Positions 18,231 to 27,345 are shown, numbered from the stretch's first letter. The stretch: DNA of 57,961 nt from Bacteroidales bacterium (GCA_030656615.1 JAUSOY010000002.1:1-57961), one strand, 5' to 3'. Notes: a model not told the origin generated them from the sequence alone. Numbers and translations are program-made.

Positions 18231-19104
18231 CGCCTTTCTTAATTACATCTAAAATTGCTGTAATCATTTCCTTCATCCGGATCTTGTAATCGGGATTAAA
18301 ATCGCCGGTAACCCGGTTGGCTATGGCTAGACAAACCGTAATGGCCCTATGGCCAAGTATTGCTGACAAACCATAGATGGCCGAAGTTTCCATTTCAAAA
18401 TTGGTCACCTTGTATCCACGATACTCAAACTTCATGATTTTTTCATTCAGGTCGGGTACCGCCAAAGGAGCGCGTAATAAACGCCCCTGAGGACCATAAA
18501 AACCAGGAGCAGTAACCGTAACGCCTTTTACAAATCCTTTATCAAAAGCTTTTAGTAGTGATGCATCCGCTTTTACAGCATAAGGCTTACCCAAATCAGG
18601 ATCCCAAGTTGTCTGCCGGATGAATTCAGCTCCAAAAACCAAATCGATCAATGGACTATCTGCTGTATAATAATTCAGAAGGGTATCGATGCCAATTCCA
18701 TATTCAGAAACGATAAACTGATTCACGGGAATATTTTCCTGCACAGAACCGGAGGTGCCAATTCGAATAAGAGTCAGTGGAGTAAGGGTGGGTTTTGGAG
18801 CTCGCTTTTCGAAATCAATGTTTACCAAAGCATCAAGTTCGTTAACCACGATATCGATATTATCGGTGCCCATGCCGGTAGACATGACACTAATTCGTTT
18901 TCCGGCAAGCATTCCTGTATGCGTGATGATTTCCCTGTTTTGACGTTTCACTTCAATGCTGTCGAAAAAAGAAGAAATTACTTCTACCCGCATCGGATCG
19001 CCAACCATTAAAACCAGGGGTGCTATTTCGTGAGGATGAAGCCGAAGATGATATACACTACCATCCGGATTTATAATGAGTTCGGAGGATGCAAATTGTT
19101 CCAT
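18223..19104 (-). CDS. nucleoside phosphorylase (uridine phosphorylase-like)
   Basis: This 293-residue member of the PNP/UDP family cleaves nucleosides with phosphate to free base and ribose-1-phosphate. The phosphate-binding MVGDPMRVEV is at residues 33-42, STGMGTDNIDIVVNEL follows, then RIGTSGSVQ, and NFEMETSAIYGLS is the sugar-binding stretch with the Glu-Met-Glu signature. The family is clear and the base preference is not; similarity in layout favours uridine or a broad pyrimidine range. It is the first gene of the minus-strand group and overlaps the DSD1-like gene by 8 bp. The 190-bp gap upstream is shared with the divergent universal stress protein gene. Confidence 0.88.
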   Translation of the reverse strand: MEQFASSELIINPDGSVYHLRLHPHEIAPLVLMVGDPMRVEVISSFFDSIEVKRQNREIITHTGMLAGKRISVMSTGMGTDNIDIVVNELDALVNIDFEKRAPKPTLTPLTLIRIGTSGSVQENIPVNQFIVSEYGIGIDTLLNYYTADSPLIDLVFGAEFIRQTTWDPDLGKPYAVKADASLLKAFDKGFVKGVTVTAPGFYGPQGRLLRAPLAVPDLNEKIMKFEYRGYKVTNFEMETSAIYGLSAILGHRAITVCLAIANRVTGDFNPDYKIRMKEMITAILDVIKKGDV

Positions 19105-19256
19105 ACTATTTCTGTTTTATTGTCATCTATTATTAATTCGCGAATGCTGACTCTACTATTTTCAAATTCTTATTTATATCTCTGATTATTAATTTATTGA
19201 ATATTATCAGTGCAGATAAAAATCAATTGTTTAACGGAGCTTTGAGGTCTATGGCC

Positions 19257-19264
19257 TATCTTTG
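19257..19264 (+). promoter_or_regulatory. -7 box of the first universal stress protein gene
   Basis: TATCTTTG matches TAnnTTTG, with transcription expected near 19269 and the ATG at 19297. Confidence 0.6.
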
Positions 19265-19296
19265 CCGTTGAAGATTCGTGAACAAAAATAAAGATT

Positions 19297-20175
19297 ATGC
19301 AGACACAACGCACCAGTATTCTAATTCCCTGGGATTTTGAAAAACCCGCTCACACAGCACTTGAACAATCCCTTAATATTGCCAGGCTGTTAAAACTTAA
19401 AATCTTTTTATTGTACGTTCATGAACAAACTGGGATCTTTTCAAAGTTTTTTCCTGCCGACCAGAGTGAAGATATTTTAAAACACATCAGCGCTGATCTG
19501 ACCGAAATAGCAACGCGTTTCTCAAATGAATCCGGCGTTAAAATCGAAGCTTTAATAGAACGCGGAAAGCCTCATGATATTATTCTTGCCAAGGCTAAGG
19601 AACTTAACGCGCGTTTCATTTTTATGGGAACCACAAACTCCGATGAAAACATTGTTGGGGTTACAACGCATAAAGTCGTACGCTCAGCCTCATGCCCTGT
19701 TATAACAGCCAAGGGCACGACTCATTATCATGATGGTTGCCGGAACATTCTTCTACCCCTTGATTTGTCGGACGAAACCCGTCAAAAAGTGGGATGGGCC
19801 ATTGAAATAGCCAAAGCGTATCATGCCAAAATCAGAGCAATATCCATCATAAATTCAGGTATGGATTCAGAAGCCCGGCAACATTTAAACATTCAAATGA
19901 AACAAGTAAAAAACTTCATTGATAATGCTAAAATAAGCTGTCAAACCGAATTTATTGAAACAGAGAATTCGAAAGATGAAGCAATTCCGAGAATGATGAA
20001 CTATCTTTATCAACATCCAGAAATTGATTTGGTAATTATAATGACCCAAAAAGAAATAGGGATTGTAGATTATTTCCTCGATTCAGAAGCGCAACAAATT
20101 ATACGCTCGGCAAAAATACCGGTCATGTCAGTCGTACCACGCGAATTGGGACAATCCTCCATGCGGGCATTTTAA
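19297..20175 (+). CDS. universal stress protein with two Usp domains
   Basis: This 292-residue cytoplasmic protein is built of two UspA-like alpha/beta domains (about 1-145 and 150-285). Each starts with a beta strand of the family type (SILIPWDFEKPAHTALEQS; ILLPLDLSDETRQK). Each ends with a conserved Usp strand (SCPVITAKG in the first domain; KIPVMSVVPRE in the second). The first domain has GTTNSDENIVG where nucleotide-binding Usp proteins have G-2X-G-9X-GS, so that site looks altered. The two Usp proteins at 47.4-49.5 kb keep the canonical motif. Usp proteins generally help cells survive starvation and redox or energy stress by unknown means. It is a single-gene unit with its own promoter. 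Confidence 0.85.
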   Translation: MQTQRTSILIPWDFEKPAHTALEQSLNIARLLKLKIFLLYVHEQTGIFSKFFPADQSEDILKHISADLTEIATRFSNESGVKIEALIERGKPHDIILAKAKELNARFIFMGTTNSDENIVGVTTHKVVRSASCPVITAKGTTHYHDGCRNILLPLDLSDETRQKVGWAIEIAKAYHAKIRAISIINSGMDSEARQHLNIQMKQVKNFIDNAKISCQTEFIETENSKDEAIPRMMNYLYQHPEIDLVIIMTQKEIGIVDYFLDSEAQQIIRSAKIPVMSVVPRELGQSSMRAF

Positions 20176-20318
20176 CTTTTTGAAAATCAGCAAAAACGCA
20201 TTAAAACGCATTTATAAAATATTATCAAACATGTGTAGATGTATGCATAATTTGCACACTTATTGGCTGTGTAACTATTCTTTTGATTATTATTGCATTC
20301 CCAAAAACCTTTCACACC

Positions 20319-22091
20319 ATGAAATACTGTAAACCAATACTTATAAGTTTGATTATTTTCTGTGGCCTGCTTATACAGAAAGCTCCTGCACAAACTTTTT
20401 CGCAATTCACAACATCTTTCTCGGGTTTTTCGCAAGGAACTGCCGCCTGGGCCGACTTCGATAAGGATGGTTACCTCGATGTATTAATCCATGGTATTTT
20501 ATCCAACGCTCAGCCTGCTACCAAATTATACCGGAATAATCAGGGAAATTTTGTTGAAGTAAATTCGGGTATTATGGCCTTGAAAAACGGCAGTGCACGT
20601 TGGGGCGATTTTGATAATGATGGCGATCCTGATTTATTGATTTGCGGAGTAACAGACGCTTATAATGCCAAAACCCTGATTTATCGGAATGATAATGGAG
20701 TTTTTACCAATATAAATGCTGGCTTATCCGGTTGCAACAACGGCATGGCCATTTGGGGCGATTATAATAACGACGGCTTCATTGATGTATTACTTTCAGG
20801 CGATTCACTCAGCTATCATGCAACCACACTGCTTTATAAAAACAATGGCGATGGAAGTTTTTCCGATGTTGAGGCCGGCCTGCCGGGTGCCCTCAGCAGT
20901 GCTCTCGCTTTTGGAGATTATGATAACGATGGAGATCTGGACATTATCCTCTGTGGTGATATTGGTGGAATGTATTCAACAATGATTTTCCGTAATGATG
21001 AAGGTTCATTTACGAATACGAATATAATCTTTGATGGTGCTGGTGCCGGAACCATTCATTTCTTCGATTATGATAAAGACATGGATATGGACATTGCCTT
21101 TATAGGAAATGACCTGACGCTTACCCCCACTTTCAAACTATATCGTAATGATGGAAATAATGAATTTACCGAAATAATTACCGCCATTACCGGCATGGCT
21201 CTTGGAAATCTGGCAATAGCCGATTTTGATAATGATGGATGGCCGGATATTATTTCTACCGGAAAAACGAATGGGTGCGGAACATCTGCCACTGTTCTTT
21301 ACCGAAATAACCAGGCAGGGAATTTCTGGCAATCTTCGGCCTCTTTCCCTGATTTATCATATAGTAACGCATCCTGGGCCGATTTTGATAATGATGGAGA
21401 TAAAGATTTACTCCTCCTGGGACTTACCGGCACCGGCTCGACCATTGCCCGCCTTTACCGTAACAGTCTTGGTACAAATGCATACACCCCCAACACCCCT
21501 CCTCAAACACCTCAGGGATTAACAGCTTCCACAGACAAACAGACCGTAATTATCAAATGGAACAAATCTACCGATGACAATACGCCCGCCAAGGCTCTGT
21601 CATACAATCTTAAAGTGGGCATCAATCCCGGAATGATGGAAATAATGGGTGTAGCCGCAGATTTTACTACAGGCGCACCACGCTTATACGAAACAGGAAA
21701 TGTTTGCCAGGACACTTCATGGACTTTAAAAGGACTAAGAGAAGGCACATATTTTTACAGCGTTCAGTCTTGTGACCATAGTTTCAGCAATTCAACTTTC
21801 ACCACGGAGGAAAGTTTCGAAATCTCGATCAATACAGGCGTTGAAACCAATACCGGAAATTCAATCGCCCTGTTTCCTAATCCGGCCAACGATAAACTAA
21901 CCATTATCACGAAGGCAGAAGGAAAACATATTCTGCTACAGATTCTTGGGACCGATGGCCGAACCATACTGGAAGAGCGAACTAACCAACCTGTGGTTCA
22001 AAAAGATGTATCAGGATTTACTCCGGGGATTTATTTCATTCGAGTTTTAAAAGATGGAAAAACCGAGCAACGGAAGCTGATTATTTATTAA
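20319..22091 (+). CDS. secreted FG-GAP (VCBS) repeat protein with T9SS sorting domain
   Basis: This 590-residue protein has a signal peptide (about 1-25, ending near KAPAQ). Seven FG-GAP repeats follow, each with a calcium-binding D-x-D-x-D-G-like loop (DFDKDGYLDV, DFDNDGDPDL, DYNNDGFIDV, DYDNDGDLDI, DYDKDMDMDI, DFDNDGWPDI, DFDNDGDKDL). Seven repeats suit a complete seven-bladed beta-propeller. A fibronectin III-like domain follows (TPQGLTASTDKQTVIIKW). The C terminus is a T9SS type A sorting domain (ALFPNPANDKLTI, then GIYFIRVLKDGK, then RKLIIY), so it is exported by the type IX system and held at or released from the surface. Its ligand is unknown. The ATG at 20319 is chosen because the signal peptide begins there. 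A terminator follows. Confidence 0.9.
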   Translation: MKYCKPILISLIIFCGLLIQKAPAQTFSQFTTSFSGFSQGTAAWADFDKDGYLDVLIHGILSNAQPATKLYRNNQGNFVEVNSGIMALKNGSARWGDFDNDGDPDLLICGVTDAYNAKTLIYRNDNGVFTNINAGLSGCNNGMAIWGDYNNDGFIDVLLSGDSLSYHATTLLYKNNGDGSFSDVEAGLPGALSSALAFGDYDNDGDLDIILCGDIGGMYSTMIFRNDEGSFTNTNIIFDGAGAGTIHFFDYDKDMDMDIAFIGNDLTLTPTFKLYRNDGNNEFTEIITAITGMALGNLAIADFDNDGWPDIISTGKTNGCGTSATVLYRNNQAGNFWQSSASFPDLSYSNASWADFDNDGDKDLLLLGLTGTGSTIARLYRNSLGTNAYTPNTPPQTPQGLTASTDKQTVIIKWNKSTDDNTPAKALSYNLKVGINPGMMEIMGVAADFTTGAPRLYETGNVCQDTSWTLKGLREGTYFYSVQSCDHSFSNSTFTTEESFEISINTGVETNTGNSIALFPNPANDKLTIITKAEGKHILLQILGTDGRTILEERTNQPVVQKDVSGFTPGIYFIRVLKDGKTEQRKLIIY

Positions 22092-22153
22092 GCCAATAAT
22101 TTCTAAGAGATTCTATCCATTGTTTTAATAGAATTTCGACCAAACAAAAAAAT

Positions 22154-22183
22154 AAGGGGCCAATGGTCCCTTTTCCTTTTTTT
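22154..22183 (+). terminator. intrinsic terminator of the FG-GAP gene
   Basis: AAGGGGCC pairs with GGTCCCTT across AAT, followed by TTTCCTTTTTTT. It ends just before the convergent response regulator. Confidence 0.85.
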
Positions 22184-22195
22184 AGTGAACTTATA

Positions 22196-22891
22196 TTAGT
22201 GTACCTCCGATACCAACTTAAATCCCACTCCATGTACATTCAGAATTTGCACACTGGGATCCGTTTTAAAATACTTACGAAGCTTTGTAACATACACATC
22301 CATACTTCGGGCGCTGAAGTAGCTATCATCATCCCAAACCCGGCGGAGTGCCAGAGAGCGATCAACCACTTCATTAATATTATCACATAAAACCTGAAGC
22401 AGAGCCGCTTCTTTAGAAGTTAAGCGGTATTCTTTATCACCCGCCCGTAATAACTGACGAGTATAATCAAACTGTGAATTTCCGAGTTTATAAACTTTCA
22501 ATTCGTTATCGGCAGGCTTCACAACATCCGAGCGTCTTAAAATAGCCTGCATACGAACCATCAATTCTTCCATACTGAAAGGCTTGGTGATATAATCGTC
22601 GGCACCAACCTCAAAACCACGCAGTTTGTCATCCTGCATCGATTTTGCCGTGAGGAATATCAGTGGAATCGTTTTATTTTTTTTTCTGATTTCCCGGGCA
22701 AGGGTATAGCCATCTTTCACCGGCATCATTACATCGATGATACAAAAATCAAAATCGGCTTTCAAAAACATTTCGAAAGCGTCCTCGCCATTGACACATA
22801 ATTCGGTCGGATATCCTTTTGCTTCAAGATATGCTTTGAGGATTATCCCGAGGTTTTTATCATCTTCAGCTAATAAAACTTTTACAGACAT
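22196..22891 (-). CDS. OmpR-family response regulator (RprY-like)
   Basis: This 231-residue DNA-binding regulator has a receiver domain with the acidic pocket ED (9-11), phosphoacceptor D53 in CIIDVMMPVKDGY, and K103 in ITKPFS. A winged-helix output domain follows (from about 130), with the typical LTSKEAALLQVLCDN and VYVTKLRKYFKTD. It pairs with the histidine kinase encoded 90 bp upstream, and both resemble the RprX/RprY pair of Bacteroides. The gene also has its own -7 box in the 90-bp gap, so it can be made apart from the kinase. Confidence 0.93.
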   Translation of the reverse strand: MSVKVLLAEDDKNLGIILKAYLEAKGYPTELCVNGEDAFEMFLKADFDFCIIDVMMPVKDGYTLAREIRKKNKTIPLIFLTAKSMQDDKLRGFEVGADDYITKPFSMEELMVRMQAILRRSDVVKPADNELKVYKLGNSQFDYTRQLLRAGDKEYRLTSKEAALLQVLCDNINEVVDRSLALRRVWDDDSYFSARSMDVYVTKLRKYFKTDPSVQILNVHGVGFKLVSEVH

Positions 22892-22907
22892 ACTTCTTCA
22901 GTTGATA

Positions 22908-22915
22908 CAAATGTA
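22908..22915 (-). promoter_or_regulatory. -7 box of the response regulator gene
   Basis: On the minus strand TACATTTG matches TAnnTTTG, giving a predicted leader of about 12 nt before the ATG at 22891. Confidence 0.5.
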
Positions 22916-22981
22916 AACAATTATCCTTGCAGACAGGAATAAATTCAATTTTATTCCAAAAGGATAAAATTCAAAAAAAAA

Positions 22982-24616
22982 CTAACGTTCAATCGGCAAG
23001 CGGAGGCGGAATAAGGAACCATTCTTTATTTCACTCTCTACCTGTATACTGCCATGATGCAATTCACTTATGGCCTTAACATAACTTAATCCAAGGCCAA
23101 ATCCCTTAACATCGTGCAGGTTACCTGTGTTAACCCTGAATAGTTTGTCAAATATTCGTTTCTGATCAGCCTTACTAATGCCAATACCATTGTCCTTAAC
23201 TTCCAATACAAAACTATCCTTTTCGGTGAAAGTCCGGATATTAATTAAGGGTGAATTAGTCGAATATTTTACTGCATTATCTAAAAGATTATTTACCAGA
23301 TTTGTAATATGGATTCTATCCGCAGTAATAATGGCTGAGCGGGCCTGAAGATCGTATACAATTTTACCCTCATTTTGAATTAAAGCCAAAGCAATTTTCT
23401 CGCCAAGACTCAGTATAACTTCATGGATATTTACTTTCTCTAATTTCATTTTCAAACGACCTTTATCGAGAATGGCCGTTTGAAGAATTTTCTCCGCCAT
23501 ACTACCCAGCCGCTTATTTTCTTCAGTTATCATGCCAATATATGTCGTTTGAAGTTCCTTGGTTTTAGGAATCGATACGTCCGTTAAAGCTTCGCAAGCC
23601 AGTGATATCGTCGAAATGGGCGTTTTAAACTCATGAGTCATATTATTAATAAAATCGTTTTTCATTTCCGACAACTTTTTTTGACGAATAATGGTCAGAA
23701 TGGTATATGAAAACGTCCAAACGATTGCAATGATAAGGATACCCGAAATGGCCAGAATCCACCAAATTTTTGAAAGAACAAAGCCTTTCTCGTACGGAAA
23801 ATACACCATCAAATAATTGGGCGGCAAATTTATATCGTTCGGAAACAACTGAATCGCCATTGCTTTATTAAGCAGTTCCGCCGAATAATCACCAGTCTTT
23901 TCAATCACTAAACTATTACGGAGCGGACTAAAAACACCAAATTCATAGATGGTACTAATTCCTCTTTCCTGAAATGACTCGTACAGCATTGAATCTAAGT
24001 CATATGCATTAATTCGCCTTTCAATGGGTTGAAGATGTTCGTTCTCGATAAAATTCTGGTATACCTCATCCACCAAAAACGATTTTTTCATCAATTCTTC
24101 CATCACCCTATCGCGTAAGGCATACAAATAAACCAAAATGGGATCTTTTTCGAAATCGGGTTTTCTTTGATCTTCGATATCTACATTGGCAGAGTCCACC
24201 GAATTTTCTGCGTCCTCCTCCAATTGAGCCATAGAGGCTGCCGCCGAATCAATCTCTTTCAATGTTCTCCAACCCTTTTGAATTGGATTGATTCGAGGCT
24301 TGGAAACATTAACATTAATGGGGGGATTAATACCATAGCGTTCGGATAATGATTTTATACGATTGTTAATCAGGAAATTAAGAGAGTCGATTTTTCGGTA
24401 TAGTTTTCCGCTTTCCTTGTATTTCTTCAGACGCTTACCTGCCGCCATCTTTTCCACTTTCTGAACCACTTCCGAAACAGATTCTTCAGCCGAACGGCGA
24501 AAAGAGACTTCTTTAATCAAAATCGCATTCCTAATCCAATAGGTTTGAATGGTGGCCAGACCCAAAAAAGCCACAGCCATTGTAGCAATGATAATGATAA
24601 TGATTCGCTGCTTCAT
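22982..24616 (-). CDS. membrane sensor histidine kinase (RprX-like)
   Basis: This kinase of about 544 residues has a first membrane segment near residues 4-24 and a periplasmic sensor region of about 240 residues. A second membrane segment lies near 275-297 (WWILAISGILIIAIVWTF). The HisKA domain carries the phosphorylated histidine in NMTHEFKTPIST. The HATPase domain has N box NLVNNLLDNAVKYS, G1 VKDNGIGISKADQKRIFDKL and G2 GFGLGLSYVKA. The sensor region has no recognised domain. It is paired with the OmpR-type regulator just downstream. Start: the ATG at 24616 fits the usual MKxR + hydrophobic N terminus; an in-frame ATG at 24661 is the alternative, but a -7 box at 24622-24629 would place transcription at or just before 24616. 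Confidence 0.92.
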   Translation of the reverse strand: MKQRIIIIIIATMAVAFLGLATIQTYWIRNAILIKEVSFRRSAEESVSEVVQKVEKMAAGKRLKKYKESGKLYRKIDSLNFLINNRIKSLSERYGINPPINVNVSKPRINPIQKGWRTLKEIDSAAASMAQLEEDAENSVDSANVDIEDQRKPDFEKDPILVYLYALRDRVMEELMKKSFLVDEVYQNFIENEHLQPIERRINAYDLDSMLYESFQERGISTIYEFGVFSPLRNSLVIEKTGDYSAELLNKAMAIQLFPNDINLPPNYLMVYFPYEKGFVLSKIWWILAISGILIIAIVWTFSYTILTIIRQKKLSEMKNDFINNMTHEFKTPISTISLACEALTDVSIPKTKELQTTYIGMITEENKRLGSMAEKILQTAILDKGRLKMKLEKVNIHEVILSLGEKIALALIQNEGKIVYDLQARSAIITADRIHITNLVNNLLDNAVKYSTNSPLINIRTFTEKDSFVLEVKDNGIGISKADQKRIFDKLFRVNTGNLHDVKGFGLGLSYVKAISELHHGSIQVESEIKNGSLFRLRLPIER

Positions 24617-24621
24617 TCTTG

Positions 24622-24629
24622 CAAAAATA
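24622..24629 (-). promoter_or_regulatory. -7 box immediately before the histidine kinase start
   Basis: On the minus strand TATTTTTG matches TAnnTTTG and ends 5 nt before the ATG at 24616, suggesting an almost leaderless transcript. Confidence 0.4.
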
Positions 24630-24711
24630 GCCTTAATAATAATGCTATCAAGACTTAACATTTTTTAAGCATTTTTAATTTGATTTAACACCTAAAGGCT
24701 TATTTCTCTAT

Positions 24712-24719
24712 TACTTTTG
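24712..24719 (+). promoter_or_regulatory. -7 box of the candidate small RNA
   Basis: TACTTTTG matches TAnnTTTG exactly. No gene starts within 290 bp downstream, but a terminator follows about 110 nt later. A TTTG at 24679-24682 is too far upstream (29 bp) for a standard -33 element. Confidence 0.4.
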
Positions 24720-24725
24720 TTTAAG

Positions 24726-24840
24726 GAATTTGTTTTCGGAATTCAAATTCACCTTGTTATTTCTTTCAAAAAATTTTGGTTTTTGGTTTTGGTTTGTACA
24801 GGCCGTCCAATGTTTTGGGTGGCCTGTATTTTTATTTTTT
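24726..24840 (+). ncRNA. candidate intergenic small RNA, about 115 nt
   Basis: The gap between the divergent histidine kinase and lipoprotein genes contains a -7 box followed about 115 nt later by a strong intrinsic terminator, with no credible reading frame between. The terminator is on the plus strand and no plus-strand gene precedes it for over 2.5 kb, so it must end some other transcript. The body is A/T rich and has a U-rich, G-interrupted run (24776-24796) just before the stem, which could be a single-stranded pairing region. The 5' end is estimated from the promoter and could be off by several bases. The family is unknown. Confidence 0.45.
24797..24840 (+). terminator. strong orphan intrinsic terminator
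   Basis: A 14-bp stem (24797-24810 with 24815-24828, two G-T pairs, four-base loop) is followed by a T tract with one A. It has no upstream coding gene on this strand. Confidence 0.8.
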
Positions 24841-25012
24841 GAATGAATTCAAATCTTTTGAGTAATAACTTGATTTTTCATTCGTTTTAGTATTATCTTG
24901 TAAGCTACTTAAGTATTACAATACAAAGGTGTATGCACCCATTTTTAACATTCCGAATGAACTTCCGGCATACCGGGCCTTTACAGGATTCATTTCTTAT
25001 AATACAAATACA

Positions 25013-25573
25013 ATGAACAAAAAAATCGCTGAAAAATTTATGACATTTATTGGTATTGGCCTGTTTTTTATAGCTTTCAACGCTTGCGACAAAGTAAAAG
25101 AATTGGCCAGTTTCGATGTCGTGGTTGACATTCCTCCCCAAACGATCATTATGCAAAATGCGCTGAAAAACGGTCTTACAGAGCAGTATTACGAATTTAA
25201 TGCCTATGTCAATCTCGACAGTATTCAACAGGCACACAATCTCACATCCTTCACATTGGAAAGCGGAAAAATTAGGGAAGCTAAACTAACCATTATTGCT
25301 CCGGAAGGCCAAAACTTTGATTTTCTGCTTTCATCAAGAATTTCACTGTTTTCTTCCGAAATTGCTGAAAACGTCGTTGCTCATACCGGCAACCTCACTC
25401 CCGGGGCTACAAGTCTGATATTTATTATCGACCAGGCCGACTTAACTCAACTCATCAAGTCCCAAACGTTTCATGGTAAGCTTTACTATGATACAAATTC
25501 AGCATTAATGCCTGCCACACCGGTTATAAATCAACTGGAATTAAAAATAGAATTTACCATCAATCCACTGTAA
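25013..25573 (+). CDS. predicted lipoprotein of unknown function
   Basis: This 186-residue protein has a basic start (MNKKIAEK), a hydrophobic stretch (residues 9-23) and a lipobox-like IAFNAC, so the cysteine near residue 24 is the likely lipidation site. The rest is predicted to be mainly beta strands, with alternating hydrophobic residues and no recognised domain (SFDVVVDIPPQTI, SFTLESGKIREAKLTI, LIFIIDQADLTQLI). The layout suits an outer-membrane or periplasmic beta-sandwich lipoprotein. The ATG at 25013 is chosen because the signal peptide begins there. A terminator follows closely. It appears to be a single-gene unit with nothing nearby that hints at its job. Confidence 0.75.
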   Translation: MNKKIAEKFMTFIGIGLFFIAFNACDKVKELASFDVVVDIPPQTIIMQNALKNGLTEQYYEFNAYVNLDSIQQAHNLTSFTLESGKIREAKLTIIAPEGQNFDFLLSSRISLFSSEIAENVVAHTGNLTPGATSLIFIIDQADLTQLIKSQTFHGKLYYDTNSALMPATPVINQLELKIEFTINPL

Positions 25574-25582
25574 ACGAAAGCG

Positions 25583-25608
25583 CCCCGGATTTCCGGGGTT
25601 TCTTTTTT
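25583..25608 (+). terminator. intrinsic terminator of the lipoprotein gene
   Basis: CCCCGG pairs with CCGGGG around ATTT and runs into TTTCTTTTTTT. Confidence 0.88.
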
Positions 25609-25652
25609 TATTCCGATTTTGGCCTATCTTTACAAAAAACACTTCATTTTTT

Positions 25653-27311
25653 ATGCTGAAAAAGATCAATCCGTCACAAACCGAAGCCTGGGCACGTCTA
25701 AAACTTCATTATGACAGAATACAACACATTAAACTCAAGGATCTTTTTAACGAAAATCGTGAACGTGCCACGAATTTCTCGATAAGCTGGGACGATATTT
25801 TTATCGATTTTTCAAAAACACATATTAACCGAGAAACATTGCGGCTTCTTATTGAATTGGCCCGCGAATGTGGATTGAACCAAGCCATTACTAAGGAGTT
25901 TGATGGAGAAATTATAAACGAAACTGAAAACAGGGCCGTTTTACATACCGCCCTTAGAACACCGCCAGGTATCAATACCTATTGTGAAGGAAAAGAAATT
26001 CAGGATGAAATTCATGCCGTTCTTCATCAAATGGAGGATTTTTCGGAGCGTGTCAGAAATGGTGAATGGAAAGGGTATACCGGCCAACCCATAAAACATA
26101 TTGTAAATATTGGCATTGGCGGTTCCGATTTAGGTCCTGTTATGGTTTGCAGGGCGTTAAAACATTACTCGGATGGAGGCCCCGAGGTTCACTTTGTGTC
26201 TAATGTGGACGGTTCACATATTTCTGAGACTCTTAAACCTCTTCCTCACGAGCAAACCCTCTTTTTAATCGTTTCAAAAACATTCACCACGCAGGAAACC
26301 ATGGCCAATGCATCTTCGGCCAGACAATGGTTCCTCGATAATGGAGGTAACGAAAATGATATTTCAAAACATTTTGTAGCCATTTCTACCAATGTAGAAG
26401 CCGTAACTAAATTTGGAATAGCCCCACAAAACATGTTCCGCTTCTGGGACTTCGTTGGCGGACGTTTTTCGCTCTGGTCGGCTGTTGGGCTATCCATAGC
26501 GCTGAATACAGGTTTCCATAATTTCAAAAAGTTGCTCGAAGGGGCTCACGCAATGGATGAACATTTCAGGCAGGTTCCTTTTGATGAAAATATTCCGGTC
26601 ATATTGGGAATGCTGGGCATTTGGTATACTAATTTTTTCGAATGCAGCACTGAGGCGATATTACCCTACGATCAATACCTCGACCGATTGCCAGCCTATC
26701 TTCAGCAAGCGGTTATGGAAAGCAACGGAAAATCAGCAGATCGCAGTGGCAACATCGTCAGTTATAAGACTTCACCCGTACTTTGGGGAGAACCCGGAAC
26801 CAACGGACAACATTCGTTTTATCAGCTCATCCATCAGGGAACACAAATGATCCCCTGCATTTTTATGGCAGCGGCCAATCCATTAAAAGATCCCGCAGAA
26901 CACCACAAATTGCTTCTTTCAAATTTCTTTGCCCAAAGTGAAGCCCTCATGAATGGAAAAACCGAAGAAAATGTCAGGACTGAATTAATAAAAAAGGGTC
27001 TTTCAGAAGAAGAAGTTGAACGTTTGCTACCTTTTAAAGTATTCAAAGGAAATAATCCATCCATATCGATACTATACAAACAACTCAATCCCTATAATCT
27101 TGGAGCGATGTTAGCCATGTTCGAACATCGAATTTTTGTACAGGGAATTATTTGGAATATATATAGTTACGATCAATGGGGCGTGGAATTGGGTAAAGAG
27201 CTTGCCGGCCAAATTCTACCTGAACTAAAAACCGATGAGCCAATTACCAGTCATGATGCCAGCACCAACCAACTCATCAACCGATATAAAAGCCTCCAAA
27301 AAAAGACCTAA
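25653..27311 (+). CDS. pgi: glucose-6-phosphate isomerase
   Basis: This 552-residue enzyme interconverts glucose-6-phosphate and fructose-6-phosphate in glycolysis and gluconeogenesis. NIGIGGSDLGPVMVCRAL is the sugar-phosphate loop. SKTFTTQETMANA follows, then the catalytic glutamate region AVMESNGKSADRSG, and GTNGQHSFYQLIHQGT is PROSITE-type signature 2. The C terminus carries the conserved lysine region (YDQWGVELGKELAGQI). Length equals that of E. coli-type Pgi. A near-consensus -7 box (TATCTTTA) lies at 25623-25630. ftsX and its partners follow, with their own -7 box. Confidence 0.97.
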   Translation: MLKKINPSQTEAWARLKLHYDRIQHIKLKDLFNENRERATNFSISWDDIFIDFSKTHINRETLRLLIELARECGLNQAITKEFDGEIINETENRAVLHTALRTPPGINTYCEGKEIQDEIHAVLHQMEDFSERVRNGEWKGYTGQPIKHIVNIGIGGSDLGPVMVCRALKHYSDGGPEVHFVSNVDGSHISETLKPLPHEQTLFLIVSKTFTTQETMANASSARQWFLDNGGNENDISKHFVAISTNVEAVTKFGIAPQNMFRFWDFVGGRFSLWSAVGLSIALNTGFHNFKKLLEGAHAMDEHFRQVPFDENIPVILGMLGIWYTNFFECSTEAILPYDQYLDRLPAYLQQAVMESNGKSADRSGNIVSYKTSPVLWGEPGTNGQHSFYQLIHQGTQMIPCIFMAAANPLKDPAEHHKLLLSNFFAQSEALMNGKTEENVRTELIKKGLSEEEVERLLPFKVFKGNNPSISILYKQLNPYNLGAMLAMFEHRIFVQGIIWNIYSYDQWGVELGKELAGQILPELKTDEPITSHDASTNQLINRYKSLQKKT

Positions 27312-27345
27312 GCACATTAATAGATTTTCGCAAGCCGAAAATTTC

